Origin: an uncultured Muribaculaceae bacterium
GTDB taxonomy: Bacteria > Bacteroidota > Bacteroidia > Bacteroidales > Muribaculaceae
NCBI GenBank assembly: GCA_910586895.1
Contig: CAJUIW010000006.1
Location: forward strand, 81,576-145,575
Length of the DNA stretch: 64,000 nucleotides
Reading direction: 5' to 3'
The notes under the pieces are model-generated. The model saw nothing but the letters and a program-made list of their open reading frames with translations, was not told the DNA's origin and did not search any database. Below are positions 51,610 through 59,675 of this stretch, in pieces. Numbering within the stretch: position 1 is the stretch's first letter; each line of letters begins with the position of its first letter. The position numbers and the translations under genes are program-made.

Positions 51610-51612
51610 AAC

Positions 51613-52827
51613 TCAGGCCAGCGGTTCCCCTACAATAAGACGCATCTCCCCTGCCGCTCTTACACCGAACAGCTTACAGGTGCCTCCGCTTTTTATTTTC
51701 AGACGGCGCTCAAGGTCCGTAGCGGTCATTACAAAGTTGCGCACGGCCACATTTATATGGCCGTACTTGCTCCTGAGTTCTTTTATACTGCTCTTATTGA
51801 ATTCGTACACTCCGGCTATGCGGTAGGCTGTACCGGGAAAATCGCGGTTAAATTCATCTGACAGGAACAGATGTGTATCCAAATCAAGCTGAGCTACATC
51901 ATACTGCAAGCAAAGCTGGCGGAAAGCTCCGCTCTTCATCACAGCCGGCCACGGTTCATAAAGAATCTGATTATCCACCACACTGTTGCATATTCTGAGT
52001 GTGATACCGCTGTCAGCGTCCGGATTCCACCCGAATAACGAAACGCCCTCCTTGCCTATAGTCACAGCCTCACGGCATACAGGCTCCTGGCTATCACGTC
52101 GGCACGTGATCAGAAGCTCCTTACATTCCGATTCGGTGCCGATAGTACGTACTGCAACGACATATGGTGAAAGCTCTTTAACCGCTCTGGCGATATCAAA
52201 CATAGGGGATGCCTTGACGATGACTTCCGGAGCTACCTCAAGCATACGCTGCATCAGGTCCACCACATCAGGCTCACAGTCGGCCAGATTATATATCCGG
52301 CCCCCATCACCGTCACGCCGGGCCGGGTCAATAAATATCAGGTCGAACTTTCTATCTGTCCGCTTAATCCACTCAACCGAATCGGCGCATACCGCGTCAA
52401 TATTATCGAGCCCCATCACCGAGGCATTATACTGAAGCGAATAGCTCACTTCAGGGGTACGCTCCAATGCCGTGACATGCGTTGCCCTACGGGCAATGGC
52501 AAGGACATCGATGCCCAACCCTGAGGTCATATCAAGCACCGAACTCCCGGGAGCGACAAGCGAGGCATGATAAGCGGCAAGAGCCTCCGAGGTACATTGC
52601 TCCACAGACAGAAGTGTAGGGAACAGAAATGCATCGTTCGCTGCCGCTTCCGGCAACTTGCGACGTACCTTCCTGCGACATTCAATCTGGAGAGCCGCAT
52701 TGCGCCTGTCGGCGTCAGAACCGGCACTCAACATCAAGGCATGAAAATCGCGGTTACGCTGCCTTTCAAGCCAGCGTTTCACCTGAGGACTGAAATCACG
52801 TTCTGCTACAAGGTCAGGCATTGTCAT
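51613..52827 (-). CDS. THUMP-like class I SAM-dependent methyltransferase
   Basis: The 404-residue protein has a Rossmann methyltransferase domain with SAM loop VLDMTSGLGIDVLA, acidic strand THVTALER and a catalytic-type motif DLIFIDPARR, then a C-terminal THUMP-like domain. The family probably modifies RNA, but the target is not defined. Its start overlaps the HsdR_N-type gene end by 14 bp. It is convergent with smpB, with 3 bp between the stops. Confidence 0.88.
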   Translation of the reverse strand: MTMPDLVAERDFSPQVKRWLERQRNRDFHALMLSAGSDADRRNAALQIECRRKVRRKLPEAAANDAFLFPTLLSVEQCTSEALAAYHASLVAPGSSVLDMTSGLGIDVLAIARRATHVTALERTPEVSYSLQYNASVMGLDNIDAVCADSVEWIKRTDRKFDLIFIDPARRDGDGGRIYNLADCEPDVVDLMQRMLEVAPEVIVKASPMFDIARAVKELSPYVVAVRTIGTESECKELLITCRRDSQEPVCREAVTIGKEGVSLFGWNPDADSGITLRICNSVVDNQILYEPWPAVMKSGAFRQLCLQYDVAQLDLDTHLFLSDEFNRDFPGTAYRIAGVYEFNKSSIKELRSKYGHINVAVRNFVMTATDLERRLKIKSGGTCKLFGVRAAGEMRLIVGEPLA

Positions 52828-53284
52828 AAGCTGGAATATCGGTTAAGAATTCATATGTACCCTTATCATAGTCAATATGACAGCAGTAGTGCATCAACCC
52901 GTTGCTTACGGTAAGGTATGGGACCTGAAGCACCATATTGTAACGAACTATCTGGTCAAATACCTTCTGTGTTATTTTTACCGACGGAGCCTTATATTCC
53001 ACTATCATCCATGGATGGAGCTGATGGTCGTACACCACTGTATCGCACCGCCGGGAAGTGCCGTTGAGGGTAATCCCCACTTCATTTGCCATGAGTGATG
53101 CCTGATAGCCAAGTTTATCTGTGAGCATAGCTATGAAGTGCTGCCTAACCCACTCCTCAGGAGTAAGCACCAGCCACTTGCTTCGCAGCGTGTCAAAGAT
53201 ATATGGCTTGGAATCACGCATCTTAAGGCGATCAGCTGTAAGAGGCGGTAGAGCCAATTGTGGTGTTAAAGAGATCTGTTGCAT
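52814..53284 (-). CDS. Orphan HsdR N-terminal-like (HSDR_N_2) PD-(D/E)XK domain protein
   Basis: The 156-residue protein matches the N-terminal nuclease domain of type I restriction subunits: a conserved EEWVRQHFIAML, then RRCDTVVYD and WMIVEYKAPSV giving the D...ExK metal site. No helicase, HsdM or HsdS is near. In Bacteroidetes this small protein is common as a stand-alone gene, and its role is unknown. It is coupled with a methyltransferase gene by overlap, and divergent from holA. Confidence 0.87.
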   Translation of the reverse strand: MQQISLTPQLALPPLTADRLKMRDSKPYIFDTLRSKWLVLTPEEWVRQHFIAMLTDKLGYQASLMANEVGITLNGTSRRCDTVVYDHQLHPWMIVEYKAPSVKITQKVFDQIVRYNMVLQVPYLTVSNGLMHYCCHIDYDKGTYEFLTDIPAYDNA

Positions 53285-53332
53285 TTGCTCCGCAATAAAA
53301 TTATGTGTAAATTTACGAAAAATATCATCAAG

Positions 53333-54370
53333 ATGGCCACAACATCAGGCAAAACATACAAGGATATATGCGCTGACATCAAAGCCGGACGCTTCGCGCC
53401 GGTATATCTTATTCATGGTGAGGAGAGCTACTTTGCCGATGAACTTGCAAAGGCATTTGAAACAGCTATCCCGGAAGAGGAACGCGATTTTAACCTTTAC
53501 CGCATATATGCTCCCGAAACGCCTATGGAGACTGTGGCCTCCACATGCCAGCGCTACCCGGTTATGGCTCCGCGGCAAATGGTCATTGTCCGTGAAGCCC
53601 AGTCTGTCCCGGCCCGTGAGATAGCCAAACTGATACCCTACATACAGCATGCCATACCAACCACGGTACTGGTTATACTGTGCCGCGGTGAAAAATCAAA
53701 GTCCACCACCCTTACCACAGCCGTGCGCAAAGCCGGCGTAGTGCTCGAATCACCGAAGCTGAAGGAGCGCGATGTCGACTCCCTGATTATGTCAATCGTG
53801 AAGGATAACGACCAGAGTATAGAGAGCAAAGGAATAGCTATGCTTCGCGACCATATAGGCAATGACGTAGCCCGTATATACAATGAGCTCGGCAAACTGC
53901 AGATGATACTCGGACGTGGCGCCATGATTACACCCGAGAGCATAGAGGTAAATGTAGGAATCAGCAAGGACTATAACAATTTCGAGCTTGTCGACTCCAT
54001 TGCCGCACGCAATATGCGTAAAAGCTTTGAGATAATAGATCACTTCAGACGTGATCCGAAACGCAATCCTTCAATTGTGACCTGTGCCACACTCTTCACA
54101 TTCTTCTCCAACCTCACTGTGGCGCACTTCACGCCCGACAAATCGACACGCTCGCTGATGGAAGCCCTTGGATTCCGATGGGAGAATCAACTGAAAGGCG
54201 TCATGACAGGCATGCGCAACTTCAATGCCCGGCAGTGCATTGAGATATTAAGCGCATTGCGCGCATTTGATGTGAAGTCGAAAGGTATCGGAAGCCGGCA
54301 GAATGAATATGACCTTCTGACGGAGCTGATGATTACCATCTACTCGGCCAAAGGGCGCATCAGTGCTTAA
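53333..54370 (+). CDS. holA: DNA polymerase III delta subunit
   Basis: The 345-residue clamp-loader subunit has an N-terminal AAA-like domain (APVYLIHGEESYFADELAKA), a middle lid domain and a helical C-terminal collar (ISKDYNNFELVDSIAARNMR, LLTELMITIYSAKG). It opens the beta clamp. I chose ATG 53333 (MATTSGKTYKDICADI); the frame is open upstream to 53279, overlapping the divergent HsdR_N gene, which I think is not translated. It overlaps the convergent barrel gene by 11 bp. Confidence 0.92.
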   Translation: MATTSGKTYKDICADIKAGRFAPVYLIHGEESYFADELAKAFETAIPEEERDFNLYRIYAPETPMETVASTCQRYPVMAPRQMVIVREAQSVPAREIAKLIPYIQHAIPTTVLVILCRGEKSKSTTLTTAVRKAGVVLESPKLKERDVDSLIMSIVKDNDQSIESKGIAMLRDHIGNDVARIYNELGKLQMILGRGAMITPESIEVNVGISKDYNNFELVDSIAARNMRKSFEIIDHFRRDPKRNPSIVTCATLFTFFSNLTVAHFTPDKSTRSLMEALGFRWENQLKGVMTGMRNFNARQCIEILSALRAFDVKSKGIGSRQNEYDLLTELMITIYSAKGRISA

Positions 54371-55058
54371 GACGGAACATATAGGCCAGCGATATCTCCA
54401 CCGAAGTGACTCGCGAAGCTGAAAATTCATCCTTCTTGGCCGAGGGGAAAATATTGCCCAGTCCGAAATAGTAACGTCCTTCAAGCATAAGCGAATGGCG
54501 GTCATGGAAGCGTATCTCTATGCCTCCACCACCTACTATACCGTAGTCAACCCGGTTCTTTATATCCATCTTCATCTGATTAAGATGACGGTTTGACACA
54601 GGGAAGCCATCCACAGATTCAGGATCTGTATAATCAAAACTTGACGTGATTCCGCTGGAAAGCATGTAGCTTACGGAGGGACCAAGGTTTACAAATCCAC
54701 GGAACCGCTTCGTGCCGAAATTGATGTGGGTCATAATCGGTAACTCCACATAGGTAAGCCTACGCTGATACGTAAAATCAGTCTCCTTAAAATTTTCTTT
54801 CCATCCACGCTGGCTGAGTTTAATCTCAGCCATCAGTCCGAAAAGCTTTTCCTCGCTATAGCGGGCGGCGACACCGAATTCCATTCCCTGAAGCATGGAT
54901 TGCTCCACACCGGGAGAAAACTGGATATTTGACAAAGTCATCCCACCTTTGACTCCGATGTCAACAGTAGGACGATAATATCGCTGTGCGGAAGCCTGCG
55001 ACAGGATTCCCACAGCACACAGTAGCACCAACAGAAGTCGGGCCGAAAATTTAATCAT
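54360..55058 (-). CDS. PorT-like outer-membrane beta-barrel protein
   Basis: The 232-residue protein has a signal peptide (MIKFSARLLLVLLCAVGILS, then QASA) and an eight-strand-type barrel: VDIGVKGGMTLSNIQFSPG, TYVELPIMTHINFGTKRF, FVNLGPSVSYMLSSG and HSLMLEGRYYFGLGNIF. It fits the PorT/outer-membrane-beta-barrel family. Its start overlaps the LysM gene stop (ATGA), so the two are an operon and probably act together at the envelope. Confidence 0.85.
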   Translation of the reverse strand: MIKFSARLLLVLLCAVGILSQASAQRYYRPTVDIGVKGGMTLSNIQFSPGVEQSMLQGMEFGVAARYSEEKLFGLMAEIKLSQRGWKENFKETDFTYQRRLTYVELPIMTHINFGTKRFRGFVNLGPSVSYMLSSGITSSFDYTDPESVDGFPVSNRHLNQMKMDIKNRVDYGIVGGGGIEIRFHDRHSLMLEGRYYFGLGNIFPSAKKDEFSASRVTSVEISLAYMFRLKH

Positions 55059-57082
55059 AAAACAATTTTTTCAACCAATCCGCTCGGACGCAGATTTATC
55101 ATGTACAATTCATCATTCACCCATCCGGAATTTTCATTACCGGCACGACGGAAATGGAACGGGTTCTGAACCCCATCATATACAATGGAGTATTTGTCAA
55201 AATCTCCCTGATTGACGCTCAGGCTACGGATCAGATAAAGAGCCACATCAAACCCGAGCAGTCCCTGACGGGGAAGGCCGGACATCATGTTGCTGCCATA
55301 CCAATACTTATATTTGCTGTCGAGATCCTTTGCCTCCGGATCATTATTGGAGAAGAAGAATCGTGAGTATATATACGTATCCAGCTCCTGCATGTTCTCA
55401 AGCGTCTTGCCACGGTATGTTATCCACTCCGGATATCCTAACAGACGTACCGCATCCATTGAGGTCAACGCTCCTTTGAAATCCACAAGCGCAGGGAGAA
55501 ACTTATTGATATCAGCCTGACGTGATACTACCGGTATAAACATATAGCGTCCGCTTACAGGCAGCTTCTTAAGCGCATCGTCAGTAAGCTGTTCGTCATA
55601 ATTTATCTCTATCGGAGTGACACCCTTGGCAGCCAATGCCGTCATCAGGCCGGACACATACTCTTTCTTATCCACAGCACCTTTTTTACGCAGTATGACA
55701 GGTGTAAACTCAGGCGCCATTGCCGCTTCATAAGCTATGGCGCGTTCAAACATCGCGTCATGCGGAATATTGGCTTGCATCAATTCCGGTTTTGACTCAA
55801 ATAGAGTATCTTTCACAGAGAACAGATTCAGGACTTTTATCCCACGCGATGCTCCATAGTCGGCAAACATGGCAAGATGTGATGTATTATCCGGCCCAAT
55901 TATTACCTGGGCATCAGCAAGAACAGGATTCTCAAGAATCTCAGCCATACCTTCATCTGTATCCTGGGTATCAAAGGCAAGTATAGATATCGGATTGCCA
56001 CAGCGACGCATACTGTCAACACCAAGCATGAATCCACGATAAAACTCCGCATATTGGCGTGCCTGCTTTGAGGGTTCCTTCTGCGAGGCCATGAATGGGA
56101 GTGCTACAGCCACAGTAAGACGGGAGCGTGAGTTATTCATACTGCCCCCTTCATGTATCACCGGTATCTCACCCGAGCCAATCATTATGGCCGGCTGCTG
56201 CTCCTCGGCACATGCCTGGGGGATATTTATCACCGTCCCCTCCTGAAGTATGTTCAAGCCAGGGTTTGCGTTCTGAAGCTGCTCTATGCTTATACCATAA
56301 GCACGCGAGATGCCGTAAAATGTATCACCGGCCTTTACAGTATATTGGTTATTGTTCTGTTCAAATGCAGAGCTCACTTTCGAATCGGCAGAAGAAGCAT
56401 CCGTATCAGGAACCAGTATTTCGGCTCCGGCCTCGTAGTGCGATGCCTGCAGCCCCGGATTAAGCGCCAGCAGGTTTTCAAGCGTTATACCGTGATTATG
56501 CGCTATCTGATACAGGCTTTCATGGTCGGCAATAACATACTTCTTCAATCCTTTTACTTCATTTACCGCAACAGGAGCGCTTGTATTGCTGTTGACCGGC
56601 GCCTGATTTACAACTGAACTTACCGCAGCGCTTAAGTTAGTATCGGCAGATTTGACTTTAGCCTCGGCTGGAGTCATCATCACCTTATAAATATTCCCCT
56701 CCTTGACACCGGCCTCAGCTTCAGGATTGAGTATCATAAATTCATCCTGCGTCATCTTGAACATCTTGCTCAAGCCATACAGAGTGTCGCCCTTCCGTGC
56801 CTTATACTGATACACTTCGCGAGGCTGCTTGAAGTCATCAACCGGAAAGTACAATTGCTGATCAGCCTTAAGCCCTTTGGATACCTCGGGATTATATTTC
56901 AATAACTGTTCACGCGTAATCTCAAGCTTGTGACATATGGCCAACTCACCCTCCTTGGGGAGAACTCGATAAACGTAGCAGTTGCGTCCTTTTATTTGTT
57001 GAACCGGGAGGTCATATACGGAAGCGGAGGCCGAGAGCCCCATTAAAATCGAAAGGCCTAAAAGGAGTGTTTTCCGAAACAT
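55055..57082 (-). CDS. LysM x4 / periplasmic-binding-protein fusion
   Basis: The 675-residue secreted protein has a signal peptide (MFRKTLLLGLSILMGLSASA), four LysM-like modules (about 33-84, 91-136, 181-227 and 246-290; for example YTVKAGDTFYGISRAYGISI), then a type I periplasmic-binding fold (about 320-675; LTVAVALPFMASQKEPSKQA, DAQVIIGPDNTSHLA). LysM binds peptidoglycan; the C-terminal domain resembles branched-chain amino-acid or LpoA-like receptors. The first LysM module is the most divergent. It is the first gene in an operon with the PorT-like barrel. Confidence 0.87.
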   Translation of the reverse strand: MFRKTLLLGLSILMGLSASASVYDLPVQQIKGRNCYVYRVLPKEGELAICHKLEITREQLLKYNPEVSKGLKADQQLYFPVDDFKQPREVYQYKARKGDTLYGLSKMFKMTQDEFMILNPEAEAGVKEGNIYKVMMTPAEAKVKSADTNLSAAVSSVVNQAPVNSNTSAPVAVNEVKGLKKYVIADHESLYQIAHNHGITLENLLALNPGLQASHYEAGAEILVPDTDASSADSKVSSAFEQNNNQYTVKAGDTFYGISRAYGISIEQLQNANPGLNILQEGTVINIPQACAEEQQPAIMIGSGEIPVIHEGGSMNNSRSRLTVAVALPFMASQKEPSKQARQYAEFYRGFMLGVDSMRRCGNPISILAFDTQDTDEGMAEILENPVLADAQVIIGPDNTSHLAMFADYGASRGIKVLNLFSVKDTLFESKPELMQANIPHDAMFERAIAYEAAMAPEFTPVILRKKGAVDKKEYVSGLMTALAAKGVTPIEINYDEQLTDDALKKLPVSGRYMFIPVVSRQADINKFLPALVDFKGALTSMDAVRLLGYPEWITYRGKTLENMQELDTYIYSRFFFSNNDPEAKDLDSKYKYWYGSNMMSGLPRQGLLGFDVALYLIRSLSVNQGDFDKYSIVYDGVQNPFHFRRAGNENSGWVNDELYMINLRPSGLVEKIVL

Positions 57083-57163
57083 ATAATATCTTTTAATAAT
57101 TCACAAAGGTACACTCTTTACCTCAAATATGCAAACAGCCTCCTGCATCTGAGCAGAAAATGC

Positions 57164-57171
57164 TAACTTTG
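57164..57171 (+). promoter_or_regulatory. -7 box of the AlkD-like gene
   Basis: TAACTTTG ends 7 nt before ATG 57179, again a near-leaderless arrangement. Confidence 0.55.
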
Positions 57172-57178
57172 CAGCATC

Positions 57179-57730
57179 ATGACTGAATTCAACAAACTCC
57201 AGACTGTAAAACGCCGTTTTTTTGCCATGCGAAACGGTATTATTGCCGATACTTTACGTCGTGCCGGCTCCCCTTACCGCATTATTTTCGGCCTGAATCT
57301 GCCTCAGCTTACTGAAATAGCAACCGAAATAGGTCAGGATGCCGATCTGGCCATACAGTTGCGTGACAATGTGACTACCCGTGAAAGCCAGATGCTTGCT
57401 CCCATGATTTATCCTATAGAAGAGCTTACGGAGGATAAGGCAGAGCAATGGATTGATGCGGCTCAAAGCACAGAAGCCATCGATATACTCTGTCACCGGC
57501 TGCTACGGCATATGCCATTTGCCTACGGACTGATGCATAAATACGCCGACAGCCCTGTCGAGCTTCAACGCTATCTGGCACTCAGGCTGCTATGGAGCTT
57601 TGTCCAGTCACGTCCGGAGGAGGCTAAACTTATCGCAAAAAAAGAATTAGACCGCAACTCACCTCTTACACGCACTGTGGCATATCAGCTTTTGGATGAA
57701 GCGGATTTCATACTTGAAGGTGAGGAGTGA
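57179..57730 (+). CDS. HEAT-repeat protein related to DNA alkylation repair (AlkD-like)
   Basis: The 183-residue all-helical protein reads VKRRFFAMRNGIIADTLRRA then GSPYRIIFGLNLPQLTEIAT and TTRESQMLAPMIYPIEEL, which resembles the AlkD-related HEAT-repeat family. Real AlkD glycosylases are longer (about 230 residues), so enzymatic activity is uncertain. It is a single gene with a very short leader; ATG at codon 17 is an alternative. Confidence 0.75.
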   Translation: MTEFNKLQTVKRRFFAMRNGIIADTLRRAGSPYRIIFGLNLPQLTEIATEIGQDADLAIQLRDNVTTRESQMLAPMIYPIEELTEDKAEQWIDAAQSTEAIDILCHRLLRHMPFAYGLMHKYADSPVELQRYLALRLLWSFVQSRPEEAKLIAKKELDRNSPLTRTVAYQLLDEADFILEGEE

Positions 57731-57745
57731 CTACAATAAAACCTA

Positions 57746-58699
57746 TCAGCGGGGATTGGAACTGCTACCCGGGCGGAGCCGCTTGCCGCTGAGCTTCTCA
57801 CTGAGAATAACACCTATCATGATGATAGCGCAGCCGGTGTAGCCTATCCATGTCACATGCTCATCAAGCACAACCGCTGACATTACCAAAGTGACAATAG
57901 GACTTACATACAGATAATTGCTGGCCTTCATCACTCCCATACTCTTGATAGACTGCGCCCACAGGAAGTATGCCGCAAGCGATGCGAACAATCCGAGGAA
58001 CAGCAGATTGCCCAACACTGCCGGACGCATAATCACACTGAGAGGTTCAAGTTCAGGCTCTATGGCCAGGAACGGCAGTGCCGTAATCACGCCGTAGAAA
58101 AATGTCTTACGGGTTATAAACCATGCGCTATACACCGCATTAAGAGGCCTGAGCAGTATGCTGTAGAAAGCCCACGCCAAAGCAGCCAGGAACGAAAGCA
58201 TATCGCCGAGCGGCATCACCTTGATAACAATACTGCTGTTGAAAATCACCAGCGCCACTCCCAGAAATGCCAGAATAGACCCGAACAGGAATCCACCGGA
58301 CGGGCGCTCATTCTTATACATCACACCCATTATAAGAGTAGACAACAGTGGCGCTGTAGTGACAATCAAGGACACATTGGTGACCAAAGTATAATCCACT
58401 GCCGTATTCTCCGCTATGAAATATACAGAGCCTCCACATATTCCCACAAGCAGGAATTTGACTTCATCCTTTACAGAATGGCTCAAAAAAGGCTTAGGAC
58501 ACAATAGCAGTACAAAAATATATGCCAGAAGAAAACGGTAAATATATATTTCTACAGGACTCAGGCCGTTTTGCAGCAAAACCTTGGTAGAAATGAACGA
58601 AACACCCCAGGCTGTAACAGCCAATAGAGCACCGGCATGGTATTTTAGACTTACCCCGCGCTTGTTATTACGCTCCGGGGAGGAAACATTGTTGTTCAT
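57746..58699 (-). CDS. EamA/DMT-family exporter
   Basis: The 317-residue inner-membrane protein has about ten helices and two EamA repeats: AVTAWGVSFISTKVLLQNGL with YIYRFLLAYIFVLLL, and LAALAWAFYSILLRPLNAVY with the terminal pair up to VTWIGYTGCAIIMIGVILSE. Drug/metabolite exporters of this group export amino acids, nucleotides or others. I chose ATG 58699, since a TACTTTTG -7 box at 58727-58734 makes the longer open frame unlikely. It is convergent with the AlkD-like gene. Confidence 0.9.
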   Translation of the reverse strand: MNNNVSSPERNNKRGVSLKYHAGALLAVTAWGVSFISTKVLLQNGLSPVEIYIYRFLLAYIFVLLLCPKPFLSHSVKDEVKFLLVGICGGSVYFIAENTAVDYTLVTNVSLIVTTAPLLSTLIMGVMYKNERPSGGFLFGSILAFLGVALVIFNSSIVIKVMPLGDMLSFLAALAWAFYSILLRPLNAVYSAWFITRKTFFYGVITALPFLAIEPELEPLSVIMRPAVLGNLLFLGLFASLAAYFLWAQSIKSMGVMKASNYLYVSPIVTLVMSAVVLDEHVTWIGYTGCAIIMIGVILSEKLSGKRLRPGSSSNPR

Positions 58700-58726
58700 A
58701 CTTCTGGCACAAGTGATATTGTGAAA

Positions 58727-58734
58727 CAAAAGTA
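58727..58734 (-). promoter_or_regulatory. -7 box of the EamA gene
   Basis: TACTTTTG on the minus strand, 27 bp before the chosen ATG. Confidence 0.55.
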
Positions 58735-58819
58735 ACACTTTTTTACCAACCCGCAAATATATAAGTTATAAAAACAAGTCTTTAATCAGAAACAATATCT
58801 AAACATTAGTACGCTGATT

Positions 58820-58850
58820 TTTGTATTATTAAAAAGAGATTGTATATTTG
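58820..58850 (+). promoter_or_regulatory. Consensus promoter of the OmpA-family lipoprotein gene
   Basis: TTTG (58820-58823) and TATATTTG (58843-58850) with exactly 19 bp between them. The leader is about 30 nt. Confidence 0.8.
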
Positions 58851-58885
58851 TAATTATAAAAATTAACTTAACAAACATAACCCGT

Positions 58886-59587
58886 ATGAAAACATTAAAA
58901 GTACTCGGAGCCGGTGCTCTCGCACTCTGCTTATTTGCATCATCAGGATGTAACAGTATGACTAATTTAGGCAAGGGTGCCGCAATAGGCGGTGGCGGCG
59001 GTGCTGCCGTAGGTGCCGGAGTAGGTGCGCTGATAGGTGGTGGCAAAGGTGCCGGTATCGGTGCTGCAATAGGTGCAGCTGTAGGTTCAGGAGCAGGCAT
59101 GCTTATAGGCCGCAAGATGGACCAGCAGCAGAAAGAACTTCAGGAACAGCTCGCTGAAAAGGCCAAGGTGGAATCCGTTACTGACCAGAACGGCCTGCAG
59201 GCTATCAAGGTGACATTTGACGGAGGTATCCTCTTCCCCACCAACGGCACCACACTCAGCGCAAGCGCCAAGAAGGATCTTACTCAGTTCGCATCATCGC
59301 TGATCAACAATCCTGAAACCAACGTACAGATTTTCGGTTATACTGACAATACCGGCGGAATGGCCGTAAACGAACGCGTTTCAACCGGTCGTGCCGATGC
59401 AGTTGAAAAGTATCTCGAAAACAGCGGTGTATCTGCAAGCCGCCTTACTGCCAAGGGTATTCCTATGGCTGACTATGTGGCCTCAAATGACACCCCCGAA
59501 GGACGTGCACAGAACCGCCGCGTTGAGATATACATCTCTGCCAACCAGCAGATGATTCAGCAGGCCGAGGCAGGTACTCTCAAATAA
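58886..59587 (+). CDS. OmpA-family lipoprotein with glycine zipper
   Basis: The 233-residue protein has a lipoprotein signal (lipobox ASSGC, Cys22), a glycine-zipper segment (about 30-75, repeats of GAAIGGGxGAAVGAG type) that may insert in or span a membrane, a Gln/Glu helix, and a C-terminal OmpA domain (about 100-220): PTNGTTLSASAKKDLTQFAS, IFGYTDNTGGMAVNERVSTG and AQNRRVEIYI. OmpA domains bind peptidoglycan diaminopimelate. It resembles the YiaD type. It has its own promoter and terminator. Confidence 0.93.
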   Translation: MKTLKVLGAGALALCLFASSGCNSMTNLGKGAAIGGGGGAAVGAGVGALIGGGKGAGIGAAIGAAVGSGAGMLIGRKMDQQQKELQEQLAEKAKVESVTDQNGLQAIKVTFDGGILFPTNGTTLSASAKKDLTQFASSLINNPETNVQIFGYTDNTGGMAVNERVSTGRADAVEKYLENSGVSASRLTAKGIPMADYVASNDTPEGRAQNRRVEIYISANQQMIQQAEAGTLK

Positions 59588-59612
59588 GTTTTTTCGATCT
59601 ATCAAATACAGA

Positions 59613-59641
59613 AAGGCCGCCATGCTCAGCATGGCGGCCTT
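59613..59641. terminator. Bidirectional terminator between OmpA lipoprotein gene and mutB
   Basis: A perfect 13-bp stem (AAGGCCGCCATGC) with a 3-nt loop lies between convergent genes, with A/T-rich flanks on each side. Confidence 0.85.
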
Positions 59642-59675
59642 AATTATGCAATAAGGTTTACGTATTTCCTACGTG

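Noticed and set aside
52814..53284. Type I restriction system
   Set aside because: Only the HsdR N-terminal-like domain is present; there is no helicase domain, HsdM or HsdS anywhere in the window.
58786..59115. Proline/alanine-rich 109-codon frame on the minus strand
   Set aside because: It is the antisense reading of the glycine-zipper repeats of the OmpA lipoprotein, not a gene.
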